Below, one piece after another: positions 1-17,443 of a stretch of DNA of 64,000 bases (within the stretch, counting starts at the first letter, position 1; the number at the start of each line of letters is the position of its first letter). This stretch comes from Euleptes europaea (lineage: Eukaryota > Chordata > Lepidosauria > Squamata > Sphaerodactylidae): the NCBI RefSeq assembly GCF_029931775.1, contig NC_079332.1:880501-944500 (forward strand), read 5' to 3'. Below the pieces are notes generated by a model. The model did no database searches. It was given only the letters and a program-made list of their open reading frames with translations, and was not told where the DNA came from. A program made the translations under genes and the position numbers.

Positions 1-164
1 AGATAATGGGGGGGGGGCTGCTGTCCCAAATAGGACATTGGAGATAGGCTTAGTGTAAGCTTAGAGGGGAAGAGCCCTGTGGCCTGTGTACAAACAGTGA
101 TGTTTTCCTGAGTCTTAAAGCCGGTGTGCCTTCAGCACTGGGAGAGTGAGAGTCAGATGGCCAG

Positions 165-290
165 ATCTGAACACATGAAGCTTCCTTATACTGAATCAGA
201 CCCCACTCGGTCCATCAAAATCAGTATCGTCTACTGAGACTGGCAGCAGTCTGGCAGCTTGGGGGCCCCCTGCCTCCTAGCATTTGACTT
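165..290 (-). repeat. SINE-B fragment, inverted
   Basis: The inverted 3' part of the tRNA-Ala-like SINE is visible: cacatgaagc, then tatactgaatcagacc, ctactgagactggcagc. It is diverged and lacks the tRNA-like head. It lies in the RPS2 intron left of the snoRNA. Confidence 0.7.
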
Positions 291-477
291 CCCCTTACCT
301 TTCTATCACTTTCTCCCACTGACTTCACTGAGAGAGCAGTCTGGGTTACGCGATACAGGCAGGTGAAAATGCAAGGTGTGGAACGAGCTTGTTAGGCAAA
401 TAGCTAAAAACGTGACCTGATTGTGGCTGTACCCTGCATGACACGGAAGGCGGCCCGTGGTAGGTGAGTTCTGATAA

Positions 478-619
478 AACTCTCTCAGCTCTGCCCAGTT
501 GCCCCTGACCTCAGTGGGGCAACTGACGTTTTTCGAGAGGGAAAGCGAACCGGCTTTCTGTATGCACGGCAGTGGGGCCTGGCAAGTGGCCCCCCTGTTC
601 CTTTGGAGAGCTAACAAGT
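478..619 (+). ncRNA. SNORA64: H/ACA box snoRNA in an RPS2 intron, SNORA64-like
   Basis: This two-hairpin RNA would be processed from the RPS2 intron and guide rRNA pseudouridylation. Hairpin 1 has an outer stem CTCTC/GAGAG (closing at 535-539) and an inner stem AGTTGCCCC/GGGGCAACT, separated by a two-sided loop that looks like a guide pocket. Hairpin 2 has an outer stem GCTTTC (553-558)/GAGAGC (606-611) and an inner stem GGGGCC/GGCCCC. An ACA box at 614-616 sits three bases from the expected 3' end. The hinge (540-550, gggaaagcgaa) is only a near match to the H box ANANNA. Mammalian RPS2 introns host SNORA10 and SNORA64; the start ctctcagctctgc resembles SNORA64 as I remember it, so the symbol is an inference. 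Confidence 0.65.
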
Positions 620-621
620 AG

Positions 622-1541
<920 letters not shown>

Positions 1542-1560
1542 TGGCTTTTTTTGTACAAGA

Positions 1561-1566
1561 AATAAA
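1561..1566 (+). terminator. RPS2: RPS2 polyadenylation signal
   Basis: AATAAA lies 20 bases after the TAA stop, giving the very short 3' UTR expected of a ribosomal protein gene. Confidence 0.85.
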
Positions 1567-1663
1567 AAGTGATAAAACGGCCGAGTGTGGTTTCGAAATC
1601 TGTTGAGTGCTGTGTGTGGGGTGGGCTACTTAAACTAATGCAGCTGTTTGTATAGTCACTTCA

Positions 1664-1751
1664 AATGTGCCAGGTCCTATACCTATACCTGAAGACCCAG
1701 CTGAAGCAATGTGCCAGGTCCTATACCTATACCTGAAGACCCAGCTGAAGC
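1664..1751. repeat. Exact 44-bp tandem duplication
   Basis: Two identical 44-bp units, 1664-1707 and 1708-1751, start aatgtgccaggtcc and end cagctgaagc. They lie about 120 bp past the RPS2 stop. Identity of both copies suggests a recent event. Confidence 0.9.
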
Positions 1752-1867
1752 TCTTGAGTTCTTCAGAATTCTTCATCTGGCTGGATGTTTAAGAGGTGGT
1801 GGAAAAAAGGTGCCTCGAGCCATGACTGTAAGGCCTTGCGTTGTGTGTGAAAGGCTGAACAGCAGTG

Positions 1868-2076
1868 AACACCTGAAGTTGCCTTATACTGAATCAGACT
1901 GTTGGTCCATCTAAGTCAGTATTGTCTACTCAGACCAGTAGCAGCTCTCCAGGGTCTCAGGATGAGGCCTTTCACATCACCTACTCACCTAGGCCCTTTA
2001 ACTGGAGATGCTGGGAATTGAACCTGGGATTTTCTGCATGCCAAGCTGATTCTCTACCACTAAGCCGCAGCCCCAG
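1868..2076 (-). repeat. SINE-B, near full length, inverted
   Basis: Read on the minus strand it has the tRNA-Ala-like head with A box (gcttagtggtagag), B box region (ggttcaattcc) and the family body (gactactgg..., caggctcagt). It lies between RPS2 and NDUFB10. From 2077 to about 2475 I see no other feature. Confidence 0.8.
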
Positions 2077-2475
2077 TGCAAATTCTTACGGTTGCTGGAG
2101 TCCAGTGCATTCTTGCACTACCCATGGGATGAGAAGCAAAATGGGGGAAGCATGCTGTGGTCAATACCTACACCACCACTTGATCAGATAGGGCAGATAT
2201 GCCTTAGAAGGCCAAAACCAAAGTAGGTGGTAGTTGCTGTACTAACCCTACTAAAGGTTAATTTTGATGGTGTATAATTTAAATGGGGAAACAAGTACTG
2301 TGGGGGGGGCGGAAATATACATTTTCTTTTCAGTGCTACTGCCATATACTGACCACTGATGCTACCCTGTAAGTATAAATACTGCAACTTCTAAGCTGTG
2401 CTTTTTGTCTTTTCCCATTTCATTCCTTTATGCAAACAGCAATAATGGAAGCCTTGATCTTTTTTCATTAGTGAA

Positions 2476-2481
2476 TTTATT
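2476..2481 (-). terminator. NDUFB10: NDUFB10 polyadenylation signal
   Basis: TTTATT on the plus strand reads AATAAA on the gene's strand, about 150 bases past the stop. Confidence 0.7.
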
Positions 2482-2628
2482 TCCATCCCAGAGACACTCA
2501 CACTTAAGTCTATTTTGTAGGTTCTTCAGTAGGCGTTCTTAAGAGCTCAGTATGGTACTATCAGAACATACCAAACAAACACGTTTAGAAATTTAAGAAC
2601 CAAGTCTTGCAGCGAGGACACAGGGCGC

Positions 2629-5098
2629 TTAGTGGTGTGCTTCGGCAGCTGCCTTGGCCTTCCTTTCTGCGATCATACGTTGCTTTTGTTTCATCAAGCA
2701 TGTCCGAGCATTTCCATAGGCACCTAGGTCCCCATCTAGGAAAAAGTTATGGGCAGCTGAAGAAACACGTAATGCAAAATGAACAGCGTAGTATTCTGTA
2801 CCCTGTGGCTCCTTAGGCATCATCATGAGACCTGTTGTCCCCGGTAAGTTATGGGTGAGGCCAGAATCCTCCATGATAGAAAGAGGGATGTCCTGTCCCA
2901 AATCTACTCACATTTGGTCTGGTAAGCCTTGGCTACTTCTTTGAACTTCTCATATTCCCCTGCGCAGTTCTGGAAGTGGCTCTCTCCTTCCCGCTGCGTA
3001 CAAACTGATAATCTCTCCTGGACAATTTTCACAATTTCTTGATCGACTTTCCTGTCAAAAGGAGGGGTGGGGGGAGAAAACAACCCAAGAATGCCGTGAG
3101 AAATACAGTTAGCCAAGGTCTGCACATGAAAGAAACAGACCCCTGTACCAAGGAAATAGGCTGTAAAAACATAAATGCTTGTATAAATGAATAAAACAGT
3201 TCTTCCCATTGTAATGTAACTGAAAAATATTTTTGACCAAACATTTCAGCTGTAAAATCTTAGCTCTTCTCCCCCCTCCAAAAAAAATACTATTTGTCAA
3301 CAGAACTAAATTGCCGAAGTACACACATGTCTCTCTCCCACTGCATCTCAGCTTCAAAGAAGCAAACATAATCATCCTCCAGGCACGTCGTGAGATCAGG
3401 GATGCGGCGGAACTTCCGGTGATAATAGTAAGACTTATGTTTTGCGTGTTGGCGTTCGATAAAGTCTGGAAGAGAAAAATACATGCAAGAGTTCTGGAAT
3501 CCTGAACTTGCAACTCCTGGAATGTCACACTGCTTCAGGGTGGGTGGGGAGAATTAGACTGGCCTACCTTACAGAGTTGCTGTAAAAATCTACTACGATC
3601 ACACATAGGAAGCTTTCTGAAGAGTAGGGAAAAGAACTACACCTGAAGGGCTAAAATAGCCTGTTCCAAGCTTGGAAAAGGCTTTTGTTTTCACATGGGC
3701 GCCCTCCATCTGCAAGGAATCACACCTAATATAATACAGAGCCAGTGTGGTGTAATGGTTAAGGGTGTTGGGCAGGGATTCAGGACACCCAGGTTAGAAT
3801 CCCCACTCTGCCAAGGAAGCTTGCTGGGAGACCTTGGGCCAGTCACACATGAAGCCCACTTTATACTGAATCAGACCTTGGGCCCATCAAGGTCAGCACT
3901 GCCTACTCAGACTGGCAGCGGCTCTCCAGGGTCTCAGGCAGGGATCTTTCACACCACCTACCTGCCTGCTCCTTTTCAACTGTGGACTGAACCTGGGACC
4001 TTCAGCATGCCAAGCAGAAGCTCTTCCACTAAGCCGCTGTCCTGGTTCAGTCACACACTCTCAACCTAACTAGCCTACCTGACAGGGTTGTTGTGAGGCT
4101 AAAAATGGAGTAGGGGGAGAACGGCAGGGTATAAATGATAATGAATAAGCAGTCTAAAGTTGCACATTATCCTAACAGGATTCCTCGGAAGGTGGTGAGC
4201 GCTCCTTCCCTGGAGGTTTTAAAGCAGAGGCTGGATGGCCATCTATCAGCAATGCTGATTCTATGACCTTAGGCAGATGATGAGAGGGAGGGCATCTCGT
4301 GGGCATGGAGTAGGGGGTCACTGGGGGTGTGGGGGAGGAGGTAGTTGTGAATTTCCTGCATTGTGCAGGGGGTTGGACTAGATGACCCTGGTGGTCTCTT
4401 CCAACTCCATGATTCTATGATTCAGTGGAACAGGCTTCCTCGGGAGGTGGTGAGCTCTCCTTCCCTGGAGGTTTTTAAGTAGAGGCTGGATCTGTCAGCA
4501 ATGCTGATTCTATGACCTTAGGCAGCGGATGAGCAGGTGGGCATCTTCTGCGCATGGAGTAGGGGGTCACTGGGTGTGTGTGGGGGGGGAGGTAGTTGTG
4601 AATTTCCTGCATTGTGCAGGGGCTTGGACTAGATGACCCTGGTGGTCCCTTTCAGCTTTATGATTCTATGACTTTAGGCAGATGAGAGGGAGGGCATCTT
4701 GGCCACCTTCTGGGCATGGAGTAGGGGGTCACTGGAGGTGTGTGGGGGAGGTAGTTGTGAATTTCCTGCATTGTGCAGGGGGGATGGACTAGATGGCCCT
4801 GGTGGTCCCTTCCAGCTCTATGATTCCATCCTCTGCAAAGGGGAGGGGGCTGGGCGGGGGACCCAATCACAGGCCAAGGTCAAACGCCCCGTGCGCCCCC
4901 TCGCCCAATCAGCTTCGCCCCCACCTTTTGGCCCCGCCCCCTCCACTCACTCCTCCAGGCGGTGACCGGCGCGTCGACAGTGTACTCGAATATCTTCTGC
5001 ACCAGGTCGAGGGGGTTGGGGACGGCCGACTGAGGGTTGGGGGCCGGCGTGCGGCGCGGCGGCTCCCGGTACACGCCCCGGTCGGGCTCCTCCGGCAT
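2629..5098 (-). CDS. NDUFB10: NADH dehydrogenase 1 beta subcomplex subunit 10
   Basis: NDUFB10 is an accessory subunit of mitochondrial complex I, in the intermembrane-space-facing part of the distal membrane arm. The coding exons, in minus order, are 4951-5098, 3327-3465, 2912-3051 and 2629-2735. ATG is at 5096-5098 and the TAA stop at 2629-2631; phases join cleanly (…[14 protein letters not shown]…, …RDM-KVDQEI…, …AYQTK-Y-GDLGAY…). The product is about 177 residues, close to human (172). Recognisable blocks are YREPPRRTP near the N-terminus, [26 protein letters not shown] and KQKQRM near the C-terminus. Cysteines in TCLEDD, VCTQREG and QNCAGE fit the CHCH-type cysteines that form disulfides after import. 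It is divergent from RPL3L, as in human. Intron 1 is filled with nested SINEs and a CR1 tandem array. Confidence 0.96.
3739..4146 (+). repeat. SINE-A split by an inserted SINE-B
   Basis: The left part (to about 3849) has the tRNA-like A and B boxes (tggtgtaatggttaagg, ggttagaatcc). The right part (from 4048) has the body and tail (cctgacagggttgttgtgagg, gcagggtataaatg). It is cut by the SINE-B at 3850-4047. It lies in NDUFB10 intron 1. Confidence 0.9.
3850..4047 (-). repeat. SINE-B nested inside SINE-A, with 10-bp TSD
   Basis: The inverted SINE-B is flanked by cagtcacaca at 3840-3849 and again at 4048-4057. The duplicated bases belong to the host SINE-A, so this SINE-B arrived later. Confidence 0.88.
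4165..4835 (+). repeat. Tandem array of CR1 3' ends, about three copies
   Basis: Three successive CR1 tails, about 4165-4425, 4426-4670 and 4671-4835, each run through the motif 'ttggactagatgaccctggtgg' (in part) to a gattctatg end. Period is about 245 bp. The array stops about 100 bp from the NDUFB10 CpG promoter and lies within its first intron. Confidence 0.8.
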
Positions 5099-5106
5099 CT
5101 CGGCGG

Positions 5107-5310
5107 CGCGTCCGAATCAGCCAGGAGGACAATATGGCGGCCTCCGGTCTGAAGGAGCGAAGGGGCCGGACGACGAGCAAGCGCGCATGCGCTGTCGCGC
5201 CGCATGACAGGAGGTCGAGTTTGAGGCGTGATTCCCTGCACAGCTCCGGGAGGGGGTGCAGTGCAGTGCGCGTGCGCAAAAAGCCGTTGAGGCTTCCGGG
5301 GGATGTAGTT
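5107..5310 (-). promoter_or_regulatory. NDUFB10: NDUFB10 CpG promoter with NRF-1, YY1 and ETS motifs
   Basis: The GC-rich stretch upstream of the NDUFB10 ATG holds AATATGGCGGCC (5131-5142, perfect YY1 type), GCGCATGCGC (5183-5192, perfect palindromic NRF-1), TGCGCGTGCGCA (5267-5278, NRF-1 on the minus strand) and CTTCCGG (5293-5299, ETS/GABP core). NRF-1, GABP and YY1 together are the classical regulators of nuclear genes for oxidative phosphorylation. Motifs are seen directly; factor binding is inferred. Confidence 0.75.
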
Positions 5311-5404
5311 CTTACGTGCTGGCCTGCTATCATGGCGCTGTGTGACTCCTGGCCCCGCTGACTCAGCTGAGGGGCCTGTTTGGGACCCCTGCTCCTACCA
5401 GCGT

Positions 5405-5580
5405 AGAGCCCTGGCTTCAGGGCAAGACTAGGATATGGGAGAACTGAGTTCAAATCCCCACTTAGTCGGTGTTTAGGGGGGGGCAGTCCCTTTTTTTGTG
5501 CCAAAGCTACCTCACAGGGTTGTTGTGTGAGGGGGGAAGCAGTGCCCCAGCCTCTTGAAGAAAGGGGTGGAATAAAAAAC
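5405..5580 (+). repeat. Diverged SINE-A
   Basis: Weak similarity to the SINE-A plan: a B-box-like gagttcaaatcccc and the body motif cctcacagggttgttgtg. Heavily diverged. Confidence 0.5.
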
Positions 5581-5673
5581 ACACCAGATCGAGAAATACC
5601 CTGGCGGGCGGAGGAGAGAGATGGGGGGTCGTTTTCTGCCACCCAGACGCCCCCCACTCATTATTATTATTAT

Positions 5674-5775
5674 TATTTTAGCCGTCAAGTCACGACTGGA
5701 CTTATGGCAACCCCCTGGCGGGGTTTTCAAGGGGGTCGCCCATTGCCTGCCTCTGCGTCATGACCCCTGGTATTT
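5674..5775 (-). repeat. 5S-SINE/Bov-B-type tail fragment
   Basis: It contains gccgtcaagtcacgactgg, tggcaacccc and cattgcctgcctctgcgtc, the tail half of the 5S-rRNA-headed SINE. The 5S head is missing. Confidence 0.65.
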
Positions 5776-6412
5776 GGGGAGGGGGCCGTGGCTCAGTGGC
5801 AGAGCCTCTGCTCGGCATGCAGAAGGTCCCAGGTTCTTGTAAAAAAAATTTTTATTATTATTTTCCACTTAAATCACATTTAATTTCATCATTCAATTAA
5901 CATATTTGTATAACATAAACAACCTCTGTCTAATCACTAGAAATAATTCTATCTTATTGACTTCCCCTCTCCCCTCCTCTACTTTATATATCTGTAGTTC
6001 CCTTTGTAATTAAGTTCTAATTCATTATAATATTTCATATATAAGTTTAACTGTATATCACATTTTCTTATAATCTAAATTATAACAATAATATTTTTTC
6101 TACTTGGATCATTTGAATTAGATCAAAACATAACCTTTAATATTTCCGAAGTTAAATTCATTAACACAGTATATTGTCCATGCCTCCCATTCTCCCATAA
6201 ATTCCACATTTTCTTTTTGATTTACTAATGCAGTAAGTTAGAAGGCCCCAGGTTCAATCCCCGGCATCTCCAGTTAAAGGGACCAGGCAAGCAGGTGATG
6301 TGAAAGACCCTTTTCTGCCTGAGACCCTGGAGAGCCGCTGCCGGTCTGAGTAGACAATACTGACCTTGATGGACCCTCAAGGGTCTGGTTCAGTATAAGG
6401 CAACTTCATGTG
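5776..6412 (+). repeat. SINE-B interrupted by an L1-like insertion
   Basis: The head (5776-5836) has ggggccgtggctcagtgg and the right part (6240-6412) has ggttcaatccccggc, ctggagagccgctg and cagtataaggcaacttc. Removing 5837-6239 restores the family's order. Confidence 0.88.
5837..6239 (-). mobile_element. 5'-truncated L1-like 3' end in a SINE-B, 16-bp TSD
   Basis: This AT-rich 403-bp insert is flanked by agaaggtcccaggttc (5821-5836) and agaaggccccaggttc (6240-6255), a 16-bp TSD with one mismatch. Read on the minus strand it ends gtggaaaataataataaa followed by an A/T-rich tail, like squamate L1 3' ends. No coding part is present; L1 assignment is inferred from composition and tail. Confidence 0.7.
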
Positions 6413-6429
6413 TATTCCTTGGAGGTCTC

Positions 6430-6575
6430 GCATTCAAATACTACCCAGGGTCAGGGCTGAGAGAAGTGTGACTGGCCCAAGGTCACCCCAGCAAGGTTCC
6501 ATGCCAGAGTGGGGATTCAAACCTGGGTCTCCCAGGTCCTACTCCGACACATTAACCAGTACTCAGTGTGTTTTT
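6430..6575 (-). repeat. SINE-A fragment, inverted
   Basis: It contains tgactggcccaaggtcac, gtggggattcaaacctggg (B box on the minus strand) and cattaaccagtactcagtg. Confidence 0.7.
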
Positions 6576-6654
6576 ATGAACTAGCCTGCATTCATTTCCC
6601 TCCCCCCAGTGTATAGACCTGCTTTCCAGCTTGTTCTGACATCCAAATCACATT

Positions 6655-6830
6655 CTTAGAATCATAGAGTTGGAAGGGACCACCAGGGTCATCTAGTCCA
6701 ACCCCCTGCACAATGCAGGAAATTCACAACTACCTCCCCCTCCACACACACCCAGTGACCCCCTGCTTCATGCCCAGAAGATGGCCAAGGTGCCCTCCCT
6801 CTCATCATCTGCTTATCCAGAGCTCAGAGC
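6655..6830 (-). repeat. CR1 3' end, inverted
   Basis: It begins tagaatcatagagttgg, the inverted form of the usual CR1 tail, and continues through catctagtccaaccccctgc to atggccaagg. Confidence 0.85.
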
Positions 6831-7084
6831 AGTTCTCCCTCACCTGAGCTGGTATCACAACCTCCCTGCGAGGTAGGTGAGGCTGAGGGAGAGAGCAAGT
6901 TTTTCCAGCTCCGCTCTGTGCGTGCCCTTATACTGACTTTGTGTGGCCCAGAGTGATTCACCAGAGGGCCAACCCAGGCAAAATTGCACCCCTCTCCTTC
7001 AGCTGTGAATGGCTGGGGACTGAATTTGCATTGGAGGGGTTGGGTGGTCGTAGGGCTGCCCTCCTCCTGGGGGGCGGGGGGCTG

Positions 7085-7260
7085 GAGTTTCCTTGGCATT
7101 ACAGCCGATTTCCAGACAACAGAGATCAGTTCCCCTGGAGAAAATGGCAGCTTCAGGGGAGCAATTCTATTCTAGGTGATGACACCCCTCCTCAAATTTC
7201 CCCCTGCCCCCAAATTTCTGGGAATTTCTTTAGACTGGAGTTGGCAACTGTAGGTGGTAA
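7085..7260 (+). repeat. hAT-like MITE, diverged
   Basis: It carries the family core (agacaacagagatcag, ttcccctggagaaaatgg) and the right end ggagttggcaact. The left terminus is degraded. Confidence 0.6.
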
Positions 7261-7386
7261 GCTGAGACCTCTCTTCCTCCCACCCCCTACATCACAAATG
7301 ACCTTTCCTCTCCACTCAACGGACGGTGGTGTCTGGCCCCTGTCAGCTTGCCCGAATATGAAATGAATATAGCATCAGAATGAAGC

Positions 7387-7505
7387 CAGCTGCTAAATTT
7401 ATGTCTTGGGGGCTGAGAAACATCTTCGGTATCAGGGAAGGAAGGCCTTTGCTGGTGGCCTCTTTCTCTGCCTTCGACCTGGGCTGAAGAAGACGTCCGA
7501 TCATG
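7387..7505 (+). promoter_or_regulatory. RPL3L: Candidate RPL3L promoter and ATG-only first exon
   Basis: RPL3-family genes carry the initiator ATG alone at the end of exon 1, with Ser2 opening exon 2, as seen here at 9078. The best upstream match is ATG at 7503-7505 followed by gtcagt, a fair donor. About 110 bp upstream, CAGCTG (7387-7392, E-box) abuts CTAAATTTAT (7393-7402, a one-mismatch MEF2 site), a pairing typical of striated-muscle promoters; RPL3L is muscle-specific in mammals. A pyrimidine run cctctttctctgcc lies between. A second ATG followed by gtcagt lies near 8115, so this is a suggestion only. Confidence 0.3.
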
Positions 7506-7699
7506 GTCAGTTGTGCTTTGCTGTGGGCAGCGTTGTATTTGGGGGGGTACTGGGGGGCATGGCTGATAAATGGGACACGAGAGTGGTGGAGTTTTGTGGT
7601 TGGGTCTATCTTGACTACTTCGTTTCTGGGCTGGGAATTTACCATGCAAACCTTTTACAGATCAGAACTGAGGCCCTCTGATTTACTTGTCTCCCTCCC

Positions 7700-8284
7700 C
7701 CCCACTTTAAAACCACAGAGAAAAGTTTATTCAACACGAGAAACCTACATAAATAGTAATAATAATGAGGAGAATTAATAAATACCTCCTGAGTCTCCAG
7801 TTTATCAAAACCCAAGAGCAGTTACAACAATAAGAAATTATTAGAAAATATACAAAAATGCCATAATATTACAAGCAAATTTCAAACAAGCAGTAATCCT
7901 GTTTGACATTCTCTAATGTCTAACTTTATTCCAATTGTTTTTTTATATTTAAATTTACGTTAGTTGTAGTCCACCTGTCTCACTGAGACTCAAGGCGGAT
8001 TACACAGTGTAAGTCAATTCAATAATAATAACAACAACAAATAATTATAATGAAGGGCTGCCCTTGTGTAAGTTTCTGTTCTTAGTAAATGTTCCCTTCC
8101 CACAGATATTTGTACATGGTCAGTTTTTCTTTAACGTGACATTTTGAAATCTGTCCAGCAGTATCTTCTGCTTTAATTACCAGGCCAACAGAATTTTAAC
8201 GGTGACTATCAAATTCCATAATATGGCATTAAAGTTTTTATACAGAAGAAAATAGACACTGATTTTTTTAAAGAACAGCCAACC
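7700..8284. other. AT-rich stretch with an old LINE-like fragment
   Basis: An AT-rich region without coding signal. A piece near 7965-8010 (gtccacctgtctcac, actcaaggcggatta) recurs inverted near 37990-38025, so it is an interspersed repeat whose family I cannot name. Confidence 0.4.
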
Positions 8285-8465
8285 AGGCATTCACATGGTC
8301 ATCTGTCAGCAACGGCCATCTGTCAGCAATGCTGATTCTATGAACTTAGGCAGTCTTCTGGTCACTGGGTGTGTGTGAGGGAGGTAGTTTGGAATTTCCT
8401 GCATTGTGCAGGGGGTTGGACTAGATGACCCTGGTGATCCCTTCCAACTCTATGATTCTATGGTT
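8285..8465 (+). repeat. CR1 3' end
   Basis: It contains gtcagcaatgctgattctatg, then ttggactagatgaccctgg, and ends in the characteristic gattctatg. Confidence 0.85.
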
Positions 8466-8711
8466 TTATCAACCCAATAACGAAAAAAATGTTATAAAAT
8501 TATCAAGAATCAATACACACAAAACCGACAAGATACAGGTGCCTACAACATTTGAATTCGGTTTTACCTACGTAATTTACAAACAGAAAGGTAAGTCTCT
8601 GGTTCCAATTACCTGCCTGTCAGGTCCCTGTTCTCACACCATAGATAGCTGCCTGAGCACTATTCCAATGCTTTTCTGCTCCTGCTTACAATCTTCCTAT
8701 TATTTCTGTAC

Positions 8712-8882
8712 ATGTGTGTAAAGTGCCGTCAAGTCACAGCCAACAAATGTCGACCCCAGCGAGGGGCCCCCAAGGCAAGTGAAAAGCAGAGGTGGTTTGC
8801 CAGTGCTGTCCTCTGTAGATGCTTCCTTCCAAGTACTGACCCTGCCTAGCTCCCGAGATCTGACAAGATCAGGCTATTTCCA
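8712..8882 (-). repeat. 5S-rRNA-derived SINE, inverted
   Basis: On the minus strand a 5S-rRNA-like head (tgatcttgtcagatctcgg, agctaggcagggtcagtac) is followed by the body and a Bov-B-like tail (ggctgtgacttgacggcac). This matches the 5S-Sauria type described in lizards. The head is a diverged promoter, not a 5S gene. Confidence 0.75.
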
Positions 8883-8912
8883 CGCCGCCCCCTGTAATTT
8901 ATACTGACTTGA

Positions 8913-16546
<7,634 letters not shown>

Positions 16547-17390
16547 GAGGTTTCTCTCAGAAGGTCCCTTTCGGATCAAAGCTCTACCCACCCCCACCCC
16601 CAGTTCCTGCTTTGGGCAGTTGTGAGTGTTGAAATATCAAGACAAAAGCCCCGTGCTTGACTCTCTGTTGTCATCAGGGGATTTGCCCTCAACCAGCCTC
16701 TTAAGTCTTCCAGTGGTTTTGCACTGACAGCCCTGCAGAGGGATGTTTGCGTTCTCCTTTGGCTGAGTGAGCCTCCAAAGGCCATTTAATCATGAACCGT
16801 TATGGATCAGGTCTCTGGGCCTTGGAGGTCTCTCAGTCAGCCCGTCCAAATTAAAATCCTGCCTGGGGTTGGCTCTCTGCTGCTTGTGCAAATCAGCGTG
16901 TCCTTCTCAAGGGACAACAGATTCCCCAGCCCCCTCGCCCGTCCTAATTCTGAGGATGGTCAACCACCAGCATCGTTCACTTCCCACCCCGGAACTCCTT
17001 CGGGTCTCCCGGAGGTTTCTCAGTTGAGCATTTAGCAAATGCAAAGCTGCCGGCTCTACCACCTCTAGAGATCCTTTGGATGTTTGTCCCGAATCCAAAA
17101 ATGTACCAAGCTAAGACCATCCCAAAGTGATCAGAGCAATTGGTGCATGTAACCGATTCAGGCTTATCTGGGCTTCCGCCAAGGGGATCCTGGGAAACAT
17201 CCTTCTGCTGGAGATCTCCAGCAAAGAACCCTTCATGGAGACGGGGCGTTTCTCCAGCAAAAGCTGCAGTACTCAAATGGGTTTCAACATGGTTTAACGT
17301 TGCAGTGGCTCAGGAGAGGATCGGCTGCTTCTCCGTTCTCCCAGTCAACCACCTGGACAGACTGATGCTCTTAAAAATGAAATGGGTAAA

Positions 17391-17404
17391 AATAAATAAA
17401 TAAA
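17391..17404 (+). terminator. RPL3L: RPL3L polyadenylation signals
   Basis: Three overlapping AATAAA hexamers (aataaataaataaa), about 850 bases past the stop. No earlier AATAAA is seen between 16547 and 17390. Confidence 0.7.
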
Positions 17405-17437
17405 AGCAAGCACGCCCCAAGGGATGGATGCAAACCT

Positions 17438-17443
17438 TTATTT
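17438..17443 (-). terminator. Likely TEX2-like polyadenylation signal
   Basis: TTTATT on the plus strand reads AATAAA on the minus strand. It is 34 bases from the RPL3L signals, so the two genes converge tail to tail. The implied 3' UTR is about 1.3 kb. Confidence 0.55.

Noticed and set aside
4165-4835. CRISPR-like regular repeats
   Set aside because: The units are long CR1 3' ends in a vertebrate genome, not short repeats with unique spacers.
5776-5860. A possible tRNA-Ala gene
   Set aside because: The tRNA-like head belongs to a dispersed SINE with a constant non-tRNA body; the cloverleaf is degraded and interrupted.
8712-8882. A possible 5S rRNA gene or pseudogene
   Set aside because: The 5S-like part is only a head joined to a SINE body and a Bov-B-like tail, and the same arrangement recurs at 14375 and 56555.
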